Assembly: GCF_027594545.1 (NCBI RefSeq)
Contig: NZ_CP115160.1
Coordinates: 62,001 to 126,000 of the forward strand
From: Algoriphagus sp. TR-M9
GTDB taxonomy: Bacteria > Bacteroidota > Bacteroidia > Cytophagales > Cyclobacteriaceae
DNA: 64,000 bases
Direction: 5' to 3'
Below the pieces are notes generated by a model. It was given only the letters and a program-made list of their open reading frames with translations. It did not search any database and was not told the DNA's origin. The first letter of the stretch is position 1. Each line of letters opens with the position of its first letter. This document shows positions 46,410 to 55,718 of this stretch, piece after piece. Both the position numbers and the translations under genes were made by a program.

Positions 46410-46637
46410 ATGAGTAGTTCGGACAGTAGGAAAAAAAATAGAAGTACCCCAGTATATGTGAAATATATAGGCTTATCCTTTCAGCTTTTTGGGGTGATAG
46501 GTGCGGGCACATGGCTAGGCTGGTGGATTCAGCAAAAGAGCTCGATGAAATTTCCGGTTTGGCTATTGCTTTTTTGTTTTCTTTCCATTGGGATTGCTTT
46601 TTATCAGCTCTATATTTCAATTCGCTCGGATAAGTAA
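46410..46637 (+). CDS. AtpZ/AtpI-family small membrane protein
   Basis: A 75-residue protein with two membrane helices (YIGLSFQLFGVIGAGTWLGWW and VWLLLFCFLSIGIAFYQL), the pattern of AtpZ. AtpZ/AtpI proteins precede atpB in many bacteria and assist c-ring assembly or Mg/Ca transport. First gene of the ATP synthase locus. Confidence 0.85.
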   Translation: MSSSDSRKKNRSTPVYVKYIGLSFQLFGVIGAGTWLGWWIQQKSSMKFPVWLLLFCFLSIGIAFYQLYISIRSDK

Positions 46638-46695
46638 TCCCGCAAAAGAAAATTTGGGGTAAATTTGCAAATAACTTACTACCCCGCTATTGAAA

Positions 46696-47067
46696 ATGAA
46701 TTATCATTTGAAATTTCTCCTGCTCACAGCAGGCATCTGTGCGCTCACTCTTTTGCTTCAGTGGATACTTCCTTCTACTATTCATCCAGCCATTTGGACT
46801 ATTCTGAGTTTCCTGGCTGTAACGAGCTATTTGATAGGTGTATTAAGCATTTGGCTGCTCAAAGGTTCCGCAGAAAATCTTCTTCAGATCAAAATGTTGG
46901 GGATGATTTTGAGAATCATAGCCTCACTTTCCTTTATTGGAATCATGGTTTATTTGGGAACGGAGAATATTCTTTTGTTTGTAGCGGATTTCTTCGTTGT
47001 TTTTTTGTTCTATCTGGTGTTTGATATATACACCTTTCTGGCTAACTTGCGCCCGATTTCGAAGTAG
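46696..47067 (+). CDS. Four-helix membrane protein in atpI position
   Basis: A 123-residue protein from ATG 46696 (a TTG 6 bp upstream is in frame). Four hydrophobic segments at about 6-26, 31-53, 65-87 and 93-115, with a short charged loop (KGSAENLLQIKM) between the second and third. Topology and position between atpZ and atpB match AtpI-type proteins, but the sequence is too divergent to name. Confidence 0.7.
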   Translation: MNYHLKFLLLTAGICALTLLLQWILPSTIHPAIWTILSFLAVTSYLIGVLSIWLLKGSAENLLQIKMLGMILRIIASLSFIGIMVYLGTENILLFVADFFVVFLFYLVFDIYTFLANLRPISK

Positions 47068-47085
47068 CCCTCAAAAAAAGAGTAG

Positions 47086-48129
47086 ATGACGCGTAAATTT
47101 CTTTCCTTAAGTGTTTTATTGTCAGCGTTTTTGCTGACTTTCTCCAGTTTGTCGTTTGCTGCTGGGGCAAATTCTGAAGATGGAGGTGAAGATCCGACAG
47201 GTTTCATCATGCACCACATCAAGGACTCTCACGAGTGGCACTTTTTCAATATTGGCCATACTCACGTGACCTTATCACTTCCAGTGATTGTGTATTCTGG
47301 AGATAGAGGTTTGGAGTTTTTTAATTCAAAAGACTTTCAGAATCCTGAGACTCATGCTTTCGGTAAGGAGTATGCGCATGAGGGGTATTACATAGACTCT
47401 CACGATCACATGGGCAGGGTAGATGGAGCTAGCTTCACTGACTTGTCTATCACTAAAAATGTGGTGATGATGTTCTTGGTGATTGCTGTGGTACTTTGGC
47501 TTGCGCTTTCTGCTGCAGGGCACTATAAGAAGCATGGCGCAGTGGCGCCTAAAGGAGCTGCTGCTATAGTGGAGCCGATCGTAATCTTTGTAAGAGATGA
47601 GATTGCTGAGAAGGCAATCGGTCCCAAGTACAAAAAATTTGTTCCATATCTGCTTACATTATTCTTTTTTATCTGGGTGGGTAACTTAATCGGGCTTTTG
47701 CCAGGTGCGGCTAACCTGACCGGTAATATTGCAGTGACGGCAACTTTAGCAGTTTTGACTTTTATTATCGTGAATGTCAACGGGAATAAGGATTACTGGA
47801 AGCACGTCTTCATGACCCCAGGTGTGCCGGTTCCTTTATTGCTAGTGATTGTGCCGGTGGAGATCATCGGGTTGTTTACCAAGCCTTTTGCCTTGATGGT
47901 TCGACTTTTTGTGGCAATCACAGCGGGTCACATCGTGATCTTGGCATTCATCGCGCTGGTATTCATCTTTGAATCTTATACTATAGGTGTAGTGAGTACG
48001 CTAATGGTGACTTTCATCAATATGATCGAATTGCTGGTGGCGACTATTCAGGCTTATGTATTTACGCTTTTCACTGCGATGTATATCGGCGCTGCTGTCG
48101 CTGAGCATGCGCATGATGAAGCACATTAA
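47086..48129 (+). CDS. atpB: F0F1 ATP synthase subunit a
   Basis: The stator channel for protons. The 347-residue protein has an N-terminal signal-like helix (MTRKFLSLSVLLSAFLLTFS) and a long His-rich extracytoplasmic region (MHHIKDSHEWHFFNIGHTH) before the conserved helices; this extension is typical of Bacteroidota. The essential Arg is Arg 273 in FALMVRLFVAITAGH. Confidence 0.95.
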   Translation: MTRKFLSLSVLLSAFLLTFSSLSFAAGANSEDGGEDPTGFIMHHIKDSHEWHFFNIGHTHVTLSLPVIVYSGDRGLEFFNSKDFQNPETHAFGKEYAHEGYYIDSHDHMGRVDGASFTDLSITKNVVMMFLVIAVVLWLALSAAGHYKKHGAVAPKGAAAIVEPIVIFVRDEIAEKAIGPKYKKFVPYLLTLFFFIWVGNLIGLLPGAANLTGNIAVTATLAVLTFIIVNVNGNKDYWKHVFMTPGVPVPLLLVIVPVEIIGLFTKPFALMVRLFVAITAGHIVILAFIALVFIFESYTIGVVSTLMVTFINMIELLVATIQAYVFTLFTAMYIGAAVAEHAHDEAH

Positions 48130-48133
48130 TTAG

Positions 48134-48427
<294 letters not shown>

Positions 48428-48438
48428 GAACAAATGAA

Positions 48439-48474
48439 TCGGGATTGGCCGCTTGGGCCAATCCCTCTTTTTGA
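48439..48474 (+). terminator. Terminator-like hairpin inside the ATP synthase operon
   Basis: Perfect 10-bp stem GGGATTGGCC / GGCCAATCCC (48441-48450, 48456-48465) with a 5-nt loop and TCTTTTT. It lies 13 bp past the atpE stop and 26 bp before atpF, so it can end part of the transcripts after atpE. Confidence 0.8.
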
Positions 48475-48499
48475 ACAATAACGAAATTATATATATCTA

Positions 48500-48994
48500 A
48501 TGGATCTGATTTTACCTAGTTCCGGACTGATCTTCTGGCAGTTGTTTGGCTTTTTGGCACTCTTGTTTATCCTGATCAAGTTTGCATGGAAGCCAATGCT
48601 TGCAGCTATAGAAGAAAGAGAAACCAGTATAGACAATTCATTGAAGGCTGCTGAAAAGGCCAGAAATGAAATGGCAAACCTGAAAGCTGAGAATGAAAAA
48701 CTTCTGGCTGAAGCTAGACTGGAAAGAGATACAATCCTCAAAAAAGCGCAAGATGCTTCTACGAAAATGATCGAAGAAGCGAAAGAAGAGGCAGTGAAGA
48801 CCGGAGCGCAAATGATCGAAAATGCAAAAGCGGTAATTGAAACTGAGAAGAAAGCTGCACTAGCAGATGTGAAGACTCAGGTAGCTACGCTTTCATTGGA
48901 GGTTACAGAGAAATTACTCAGAGCAAATCTATCTGATGACAAGTCCCAGAAGGATTTGGTGGATGGATTTATTAAGGAACTTAAGCTAAACTAA
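48500..48994 (+). CDS. atpF: F0F1 ATP synthase subunit b
   Basis: A 164-residue peripheral-stalk subunit: one N-terminal membrane helix (GLIFWQLFGFLALLFILIKF) followed by a long charged helix (KPMLAAIEERETSIDNSL and onward). Normal length and family opening. Confidence 0.95.
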   Translation: MDLILPSSGLIFWQLFGFLALLFILIKFAWKPMLAAIEERETSIDNSLKAAEKARNEMANLKAENEKLLAEARLERDTILKKAQDASTKMIEEAKEEAVKTGAQMIENAKAVIETEKKAALADVKTQVATLSLEVTEKLLRANLSDDKSQKDLVDGFIKELKLN

Positions 48995-49003
48995 TCCTTC
49001 TCC

Positions 49004-49561
49004 ATGTCAAACCAGAGAGTAGCATCCCGCTATGCCAAGTCAATCATGGAACTTTCTTTGGAAAAAGAAAGACTAGAGGAGGTGCATTCGGATTTCGAAA
49101 GATTGACAGCCTTGGCTGCCAGTAATTCCGAATTTGCTGTAGTGTTAAAAAACCCAGTGATCGGTTCTGAAAAGAAGTTGAATATTCTAAAAGCACTTTT
49201 CAAAGATGCTGATCCTATGACTTTGTCCTTCTTTGACATAGTCTCAAGAAAGAACAGAGAAGATATCCTCTTGGACGTAGCCAAAGAATTTGAAAGTCAG
49301 TATAATCTGCACAAGTCTATCCAGGTGGCTGAGCTTACGACTACTTTTGCTATAGATGAGCAATTGAAAAGCGAGTTTGTATCCGTAGTCAAAGAGATTT
49401 CCGGTAAGGAATCCGTACAGTTGGTGGAGAAAATCAACCCGGACTTGATCGGAGGTTATATATTGAAAGTTAATGACCGTCAAATCGATGAGTCATTGAG
49501 TAGCAAATTGAGACAATTGAAAGCTCAGTTTAATACCAATCATTACGAAAGTAAAATCTAA
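49004..49561 (+). CDS. atpH: F0F1 ATP synthase subunit delta
   Basis: A 185-residue subunit linking the b stalk to the top of F1. N-terminal VASRYAKSIMELSLE and C-terminal NPDLIGGYILKVNDRQIDES are the two family signatures. It starts 9 bp after atpF. Confidence 0.95.
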   Translation: MSNQRVASRYAKSIMELSLEKERLEEVHSDFERLTALAASNSEFAVVLKNPVIGSEKKLNILKALFKDADPMTLSFFDIVSRKNREDILLDVAKEFESQYNLHKSIQVAELTTTFAIDEQLKSEFVSVVKEISGKESVQLVEKINPDLIGGYILKVNDRQIDESLSSKLRQLKAQFNTNHYESKI

Positions 49562-49586
49562 TCAAAAGCATTAATCTTAATATATC

Positions 49587-51164
49587 ATGGCAGAAGTAAG
49601 ACCTGATGAAGTTTCGGCAATCCTAAGAGAGCAACTTTCTGGTGCTAGAACCGAAGCAGAACTAGAAGAAGTGGGTACAGTCCTTCAAGTGGGGGATGGT
49701 GTAGCCAGAATCTATGGACTTTCTAAGGCTCAGTCTGGTGAATTGCTAGAGTTCGACAACGGTCTGAAAGCAATGGTACTGAACTTGGAAGAAGACAATG
49801 TAGGTGCTGTAATTTTCGGAGATTCCAAAGATATCAAAGAAGGCGATACCGTAAAAAGAACCAAGAAAATCGCATCCATCCAAGCAGGTGAAGGCATGCT
49901 GGGCCGTGTAGTAGATACCTTGGGTAACCCTATCGACGGTAAGGGTCCTATTGCTGGTGATCTGTATGAAATGCCACTGGAGCGTAAAGCACCAGGTGTA
50001 ATCTACCGTCAGCCAGTGACCGAGCCGCTTCAGACTGGTATCAAATCTATCGATGCCATGATTCCAATCGGTAGAGGACAAAGAGAATTGGTGATCGGTG
50101 ACCGTCAGACAGGTAAAACTGCTGTGGTAATTGATGCCATTTTGAACCAAAAAGAATTTTACGATAAAGGTGAGCCTGTATTCTGTATCTATGTTGCCAT
50201 CGGACAGAAGGCATCTACAGTGGCAGGTGTAGTAGCTGCCTTGGAAAAAGGCGGTGCACTACCTTATACCGTGATCGTAGCAGCTCCTGCTTCAGATCCA
50301 GCTCCAATGCAGTTCTTTGCGCCATTTACTGGTGCTGCCATTGGTGAATTCTTCCGTGATACTGGACGTCCTGCTTTGGTGGTTTATGATGACCTTTCCA
50401 AGCAAGCCGTAGCTTACCGTGAAGTGTCTCTACTACTGAGAAGACCTCCGGGACGTGAAGCATATCCGGGTGATGTGTTCTACCTTCACTCAAGATTGCT
50501 TGAGAGAGCTGCCAAAATCAACAAATCTGATAAGATTGCTCAGGAAATGAATGATCTTCCAGAATCTATCAAGCCTCTAGTGAAAGGTGGCGGATCATTG
50601 ACCGCTCTTCCTATCATCGAAACCCAGGCTGGTGACGTTTCTGCCTATATTCCGACTAACGTAATTTCCATTACAGATGGTCAGATCTTCTTGGAAACAA
50701 ACCTTTTCAACTCCGGTATCCGACCGGCGATCAACGTGGGTATCTCCGTATCACGAGTAGGTGGTAACGCACAGATTAAGTCCATGAAGAAAGTAGCGGG
50801 TACGTTGAAGCTGGATCAGGCTCAGTTCCGTGAATTGGAAGCTTTTGCCAAGTTTGGTTCCGATCTAGATGCTACTACTAAGCGTACCATCGAGAGAGGT
50901 AGAAGAAACCAGGAAATCTTGAAGCAGCCTCAGTACTCTCCAGTATCTGTAGCGCATCAGGTGGCCATCATTTATGCTTCTACCAGAGGACTGATGGACT
51001 CAGTGCCTGTAGAAAAAGCCAGAGCATTTGAGAAGGAGTTCTACACGCTATTAGATACATCTTATCCAGAAGCACTTCAGTTGATCCTAAAAGGTGATAT
51101 AGATGGAGCTGGTAAGGTGCTTTCCAAAGCAGCTGCAGAATTAGCACCTAAATTTTCAAAATAA
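49587..51164 (+). CDS. atpA: F0F1 ATP synthase subunit alpha
   Basis: The 525-residue non-catalytic nucleotide-binding subunit. Walker A GDRQTGKT at 171-178, the signature [19 protein letters not shown] near 385-405, and normal length. Separated from atpG by 64 bp holding a hairpin. Confidence 0.98.
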   Translation: MAEVRPDEVSAILREQLSGARTEAELEEVGTVLQVGDGVARIYGLSKAQSGELLEFDNGLKAMVLNLEEDNVGAVIFGDSKDIKEGDTVKRTKKIASIQAGEGMLGRVVDTLGNPIDGKGPIAGDLYEMPLERKAPGVIYRQPVTEPLQTGIKSIDAMIPIGRGQRELVIGDRQTGKTAVVIDAILNQKEFYDKGEPVFCIYVAIGQKASTVAGVVAALEKGGALPYTVIVAAPASDPAPMQFFAPFTGAAIGEFFRDTGRPALVVYDDLSKQAVAYREVSLLLRRPPGREAYPGDVFYLHSRLLERAAKINKSDKIAQEMNDLPESIKPLVKGGGSLTALPIIETQAGDVSAYIPTNVISITDGQIFLETNLFNSGIRPAINVGISVSRVGGNAQIKSMKKVAGTLKLDQAQFRELEAFAKFGSDLDATTKRTIERGRRNQEILKQPQYSPVSVAHQVAIIYASTRGLMDSVPVEKARAFEKEFYTLLDTSYPEALQLILKGDIDGAGKVLSKAAAELAPKFSK

Positions 51165-51176
51165 TTGAATTACAAT

Positions 51177-51199
51177 CCGGGAGACTGCGGTCTTCCGGG
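51177..51199 (+). other. Intercistronic hairpin between atpA and atpG
   Basis: Stem CCGGGAGAC / GTCTTCCGG (one G-T pair) with loop TGCG, 12 bp after the atpA stop. No T-run follows, so it is more likely an mRNA stability or processing element than a terminator. Confidence 0.55.
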
Positions 51200-51228
51200 T
51201 AGTTAATACCCCGCACAAAGCAAGCAAG

Positions 51229-52104
51229 ATGGCTAACCTCAAGGAAGTAAAGGAACGGATCAATTCGGTAGTCTCCACTCAGCAGATTACCAAAGCCATG
51301 AAAATGGTATCCGCCGCTAAGCTTAGAAGAGCACAGGACAAAATCGTGCAGATGCGTCCTTACTCTCAGAAGTTGACCCAAATCCTGAACAATGTATCCG
51401 CTTCTTCTGAAGGAGCTTCCGATATCGTTTTTGCTGAAAAGCGTGAAGTGAAAAATGTACTCATCATTCCAGTAACTTCAGACAAGGGACTTTGCGGAGC
51501 CTTCAACACGAATATCATCAAAGCTGTCAACGCAGCTATTTCACAGCGTTTTGCCGATAAAAATATTACTATTTTGCCCTTGGGTAAAAAGTCATTTGAA
51601 GCATTCAAAAAGCGTGAATTCAATTTAGTGCCTGATTATTATCAGGTCTTTGCAGATCTTACTTTTGACAATGTGAGAAATGCAGCAGAATACGCAATGA
51701 ACTCCTTTGTAGCTGGTGAGTATGACCAAGTTTATTTGGTGTTCAATGAATTCAAAAATGTGGCTACTCAGCTTGTCCAGGTAGAGCAGTTTTTGCCTAT
51801 GGCAAAAGAAGACTCTGCTGAAGAAAAAAGCACCGCTGAAGTGGATTACATCCTAGAGCCATCCAGAAAATACATCATCGATGAGTTGGTCCCTACATCT
51901 CTGAAAATCCAATTTTACAAAGCTGTTCTCGAAAGCAATGCCTCTGAGCATGGCGCTAGAATGACAGCAATGGATAAGGCTACAGACAATGCCGGAGAAT
52001 TGCTTAAAGAGCTTCGATTGATGTACAATAGATCACGTCAGGCTGCCATTACCAATGAAATTCTAGAAATTGTTTCCGGTGCCAATGCATTGGAAGCTAG
52101 CTAA
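51229..52104 (+). CDS. atpG: F0F1 ATP synthase subunit gamma
   Basis: The 291-residue rotor shaft. N-terminal MANLKEVKERINSVVSTQQI and KAMKMVSAAKLRRAQ, and C-terminal ARMTAMDKATDNAGELLKEL are the conserved helices that enter the alpha3beta3 hexamer. Last gene of this locus; atpD and atpC lie 7.7 kb away. Confidence 0.96.
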   Translation: MANLKEVKERINSVVSTQQITKAMKMVSAAKLRRAQDKIVQMRPYSQKLTQILNNVSASSEGASDIVFAEKREVKNVLIIPVTSDKGLCGAFNTNIIKAVNAAISQRFADKNITILPLGKKSFEAFKKREFNLVPDYYQVFADLTFDNVRNAAEYAMNSFVAGEYDQVYLVFNEFKNVATQLVQVEQFLPMAKEDSAEEKSTAEVDYILEPSRKYIIDELVPTSLKIQFYKAVLESNASEHGARMTAMDKATDNAGELLKELRLMYNRSRQAAITNEILEIVSGANALEAS

Positions 52105-52121
52105 AAACGATAGACCTACTT

Positions 52122-52158
52122 TCCAAAACCACAGCTCGAAAGGGTTGTGGTTTTTTTG
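52122..52158 (+). terminator. Intrinsic terminator after atpG
   Basis: Stem AACCACA / TTGTGGTT with an 11-nt loop and a run of seven T, 18 bp past the atpG stop. Confidence 0.85.
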
Positions 52159-52251
52159 TGCCCAGTAGAGGATTGTTTACTTTTCTTCATCCTTCCATAC
52201 AATTTTCAGATTGGGGTACCTGCTCTCTTGATGGGCCTAGGGCTTCTACGG

Positions 52252-52292
52252 TTCAAAAAAAAACCAAGAACAGCTTTTGCCGCTCCTGGTCT
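52252..52292 (-). terminator. Candidate terminator of the heme uptake operon
   Basis: On the minus strand CCAGGAGC.../...TTCTTGG (with wobble pairs) is followed by eight T, 25 bp past the hmuY stop codon. Imperfect stem but a long T-run. Confidence 0.65.
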
Positions 52293-52316
52293 TTCCGAAA
52301 TTATTGAACCTAATAT

Positions 52317-53378
52317 TTACAATTCTTCAGTCACCAACTCAAATTCGAAGCTTGGCTTGCCTCTTTCTCCGTCTTTTGTCAATGAAAGGAATCTTACTTT
52401 GTAAATGTTGTTTTCCGAATCTTTTACTACGTAATATCGATCTTCTTTCACAGCAGGCGAACTGCTAGGTCCTCCACCGGCTCTCCAGTTTGACCCAATT
52501 GTAAGTCGATCCGTGCTATTGAATGGTAAGGTTTCGGCATCCTGCACGCTAAAGTTCTCATAAGCAATATCTTCTTCCAATACTTCCGATACAGCACTGC
52601 CACCATAGATGTTTTGGTAGATTAAATCTTGAAAAAAGTATGCTAAAGTTCCATTGGTCGCCTGGGGAAATGGGGTAGAAGAAGTGCCAGCTGTCCAGGA
52701 AATATCCCATGTGTCTTTGGCTGGTTCTACCTCTACAACGCCGTTTTCAAAACTGAAATAGACGAAATTGTAATCGCTGTCTTTCCCAATGTCAACAGAG
52801 GTAAAATCAGTTGCGTCTCCAGCTGCATGCTGTAAGGTATATCCATCTCCATTTCTGATGATTCTGATTTTTTTCCAAGGTTTTGCATCCACTCCACTAG
52901 CACCTCTGGAAAGAAAATAAACTTCATTGCTTGCTTCGGTAGCGCTAACGGCAGCAATTGCAGGCTTAGAAAGCGGCATGGAAGGATCGTCCACATGAAG
53001 AATCCCTTCCAGATTTGTAAAGCTTAAAACCAAAGCCGCAGAGTCAGCTGCACTCATAGCTGCAGTCGATACTGCGTTGATATCAGTCTCACCTGTGGCT
53101 GAAGCCATAGCTCCCGTAGTTCCATTGATCAGAACTTTGAATTCCGATCCTGTGGCAAATGCCAAATCCCATGAGTCCCTGCTTACAGAAGTTTGAGTCC
53201 CTTTACTCAAGTCAATAAACGCGGTATTGGGATACGCTGCTCCGCCACCATCTACTTCGATCAGGCCGGATTCTGTTGGTGGTATAATTACCGGTTCTGG
53301 ATCATCCTCACCGCAGGATGAAAGGAGAGTTACACCTGCAAGGAGGGCTGTAAGTGTTAGAAAATGATACTGTTGCAT
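52317..53378 (-). CDS. HmuY-family heme-binding lipoprotein
   Basis: A 353-residue lipoprotein with lipobox SSC (Cys 22). HmuY of Porphyromonas gingivalis is a surface hemophore that hands heme to its TonB receptor. This product has the family pattern (IDLSKGTQTSVSRDSWDLAF, KDTWDISWTAGTSS, and a second half with FFQDLIYQNIYGG). Candidate His ligands are scarce (ILHVDDP, LQHAAGD), and I cannot confirm the two axial ligands. Last gene of the operon, 22 bp after the receptor gene. Confidence 0.82.
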   Translation of the reverse strand: MQQYHFLTLTALLAGVTLLSSCGEDDPEPVIIPPTESGLIEVDGGGAAYPNTAFIDLSKGTQTSVSRDSWDLAFATGSEFKVLINGTTGAMASATGETDINAVSTAAMSAADSAALVLSFTNLEGILHVDDPSMPLSKPAIAAVSATEASNEVYFLSRGASGVDAKPWKKIRIIRNGDGYTLQHAAGDATDFTSVDIGKDSDYNFVYFSFENGVVEVEPAKDTWDISWTAGTSSTPFPQATNGTLAYFFQDLIYQNIYGGSAVSEVLEEDIAYENFSVQDAETLPFNSTDRLTIGSNWRAGGGPSSSPAVKEDRYYVVKDSENNIYKVRFLSLTKDGERGKPSFEFELVTEEL

Positions 53379-53400
53379 TGTGTTTAAGTTTGGTAAATAG

Positions 53401-55671
53401 TTATTGATTTAATTGATAGGTGAGGCCTAGGAAATAGGATCTTCCATAGCCAACAGGTCTTTGGCTTCCGCCTCCATGGGCGTCTCCGCCTTCGGAAGTG
53501 CTACTGATTTGTTTTACATCCAGGATGTTTCTTGCTCCGGCATTGACAGAGAGATGCTTCCCAAAATCCTTTTTGAAAGAAATATCCATCCAATGGTACC
53601 CGTCCAGCATAATTTCTTTGGCAGACGGGTTCCCCTCAGAGTCAGCTATAGTTTCATAGCCAGGAAGTGCTCCCGTGTATTTGTAGAAGAGAGTTGCGGT
53701 GGTTTTCCAGGGCAAAATCTGATAAGTCAAATTCGTGTTGACTTCTGGAGTCCAGCTCATTTCCGGAACTATAGTTTGTTCCTCAGAAAGCAAATTGTAC
53801 CTGCCGATATAGGAGAAACCCACATTTGCCGAAAGATTCTTAAAGCTTTCTGTATGGTTCAGCGTAAAACCAGCGGTTTTGTATCGCTCCACATTAAAGA
53901 GCGTGGTGACTTGAATGTCATTTGGGTCTTGACCGTAAGCGATTCTGTCTTTGACATCATTGTAAAAAGCGCCAAAAACAGTTGAGATTTTCCAAGTTGG
54001 ATTGAGCTGTGATTTCCAATCTAGTGAGCCGTTAAAACTGTTTGAAGTTTCGGCTTTCAGATCCGGATTTCCGGTGATGCTGTGACTTGCGTCAAAGAAG
54101 TTGAAGTGCAATTCACGGATTGATGGCGCTCTAAAGCCATTTGCGTAAGCTACTCTGAGATCCAGATTTTTATTCAGCGCAAACTTGGTGTTCAAAGAAG
54201 GTATCAAAGCTGGGGCATCGTAAGCAGAATTCCAGCTTTTGCGTAGACCGGGTTTCATTTTTATTGAGGAAAAAGGCGACCATTCTCCGGATAGGAAGAC
54301 TGCATAATCTTGAATTCCTCCATTTTCTGTGATTCGCTCTCCCGATCCTTCTTCCAGATTAAGATCGATCCCTGGTTGTAATTTGAATTTGTTAGCTATT
54401 TTCCAGTCGCCGATCATTCTCCAGCTGAAACCAGAATATTCGATGGTGGAATTTGCTCCAGGCGCTTGTGACTGGAAATGCTCTCCGGTTCTCACATTAC
54501 TCACCCAAGTTTCACTCTCTCTAGTGTAATCTGTAAATGCTCCTTGCCAAGTCAAACCGAATTTCTCATTCGTATCCCATCTTCCGCTCAGTCTATGCAT
54601 CCAGCGGGTAGTGATGAATTCCTGATCCAGCACTTCCAGACGTGCATCAGGCCCATAAGCGAAAACTGTCTCATCCAAGAAGTCCAGCTGATAGTCCAGA
54701 TTTAGGGATTCCTTACCCCAGCCGGCTTTCAGGTTTAAAAAGTTCTGATCTTTCGGAAGCCATTCATAGTCTCTTCCGGTTTTTTCACCTTTCCACCCTC
54801 CGAAATTGTTCTGCGAAAATGATGCGCCGAAATCCCAGTTTATCAATCGAAAGTTTCCAGTCACACTTCTGATATGAGTGCCTTTTCCGTCAAATGGACT
54901 GTACTCATTACCGACTGTTTCCTCCTGCACTCTGGCTTTGAGATCAAATTTTTCCCCATCATCAGACTTTGTAATGATATTGATCACACCTGCCAACGCA
55001 TCAGCGCCATAGACTACAGACATCGGACCTTCTACGATCTCCACCCGCTCGATGCGGTTGATGTCGATTTGATTGATGTTGATCTCATTGGAAGTTCCTT
55101 GGCGGCCAACCATAGGAATACCATCGATGAGGACTTTCACATTCTGGCCGGACATTCCAAGCAGTTCCATATTACTGGATCCAAGTGCATTGTCTTGTGA
55201 AAAACGGATGCCGAGCTCAGTATTCAAAACTTCTTGAATATTGCTTGGAGCCCGGTTTTGAATGACTTCGGAGCCGATTGTCCGTACTTGATAGACGGAT
55301 TGCTTGGCAGATTGCGGTTCAAAACTTCCCGTGACTACCACCGTTTCCAGATCGGAAGTGGAGGAGCTTAGGGTGAAGATTTCTGAGCTTTTTCCTGCTG
55401 GCCAAGTTGCCCAAAGGGTTTCAAATCCCACCGCTGAGATTTTGAGTTTGCCATCTTTGGGAAACTGAGTAAGCGTGAAATTTCCCTGCTCATCAGCCAC
55501 TTCTCCTTTACCAATTTCCAGCCAAATCGTAGCGTGGGGAATCCCATCTCCTTTTTCATCCACTACTTTTCCTTTCAAGCCAGTCTGGGCCTCGGTAAAT
55601 AGTGTAGCGCAAAACAGAAGGCAAAACGTGAGAAGGAAATGTTTATTTAGATCAAATCTATGCATGTGCAT
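53401..55671 (-). CDS. TonB-dependent heme receptor
   Basis: A 756-residue outer-membrane receptor. Signal peptide, then a carboxypeptidase-regulatory-like domain (GLKGKVVDEKGDGIPHATIW), a plug (VRTIGSEVIQNRAPSNIQEV, IERVEIVEGPMSVVYGADAL) and the barrel. It carries the heme-receptor hallmark FRAP...NPDL with His between them (FRAPSIRELHFNFFDASHS, then GNPDL). Start 55671 or ATG 55665 cannot be separated. Fits the heme operon. Confidence 0.92.
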   Translation of the reverse strand: MHMHRFDLNKHFLLTFCLLFCATLFTEAQTGLKGKVVDEKGDGIPHATIWLEIGKGEVADEQGNFTLTQFPKDGKLKISAVGFETLWATWPAGKSSEIFTLSSSTSDLETVVVTGSFEPQSAKQSVYQVRTIGSEVIQNRAPSNIQEVLNTELGIRFSQDNALGSSNMELLGMSGQNVKVLIDGIPMVGRQGTSNEININQIDINRIERVEIVEGPMSVVYGADALAGVINIITKSDDGEKFDLKARVQEETVGNEYSPFDGKGTHIRSVTGNFRLINWDFGASFSQNNFGGWKGEKTGRDYEWLPKDQNFLNLKAGWGKESLNLDYQLDFLDETVFAYGPDARLEVLDQEFITTRWMHRLSGRWDTNEKFGLTWQGAFTDYTRESETWVSNVRTGEHFQSQAPGANSTIEYSGFSWRMIGDWKIANKFKLQPGIDLNLEEGSGERITENGGIQDYAVFLSGEWSPFSSIKMKPGLRKSWNSAYDAPALIPSLNTKFALNKNLDLRVAYANGFRAPSIRELHFNFFDASHSITGNPDLKAETSNSFNGSLDWKSQLNPTWKISTVFGAFYNDVKDRIAYGQDPNDIQVTTLFNVERYKTAGFTLNHTESFKNLSANVGFSYIGRYNLLSEEQTIVPEMSWTPEVNTNLTYQILPWKTTATLFYKYTGALPGYETIADSEGNPSAKEIMLDGYHWMDISFKKDFGKHLSVNAGARNILDVKQISSTSEGGDAHGGGSQRPVGYGRSYFLGLTYQLNQ

Positions 55672-55686
55672 AAAATTTTTTGAAAT

Positions 55687-55708
55687 GGCGGAAGTTTTAT
55701 CCCCCGCC
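55687..55708 (-). other. Hairpin between hmuS and the receptor gene
   Basis: GGCGG and CCGCC arms 12 nt apart lie in the 47-bp gap before the receptor gene, followed on the minus strand by an A/T-rich stretch. It may stabilise or attenuate the transcript. Short stem, large loop, so weak. Confidence 0.3.
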
Positions 55709-55718
55709 GTATTTTGAA

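Noticed and set aside
46665..47024. 119-codon plus-strand ORF overlapping the AtpI-like gene in another frame
   Set aside because: The product has no coherent hydrophobic or family pattern, while the overlapping frame encodes four clean membrane helices in the expected place.
53461..53985. 174-codon ORF antisense to the TonB receptor
   Set aside because: Composition is that of an antisense frame and it lies wholly inside a well-supported gene.
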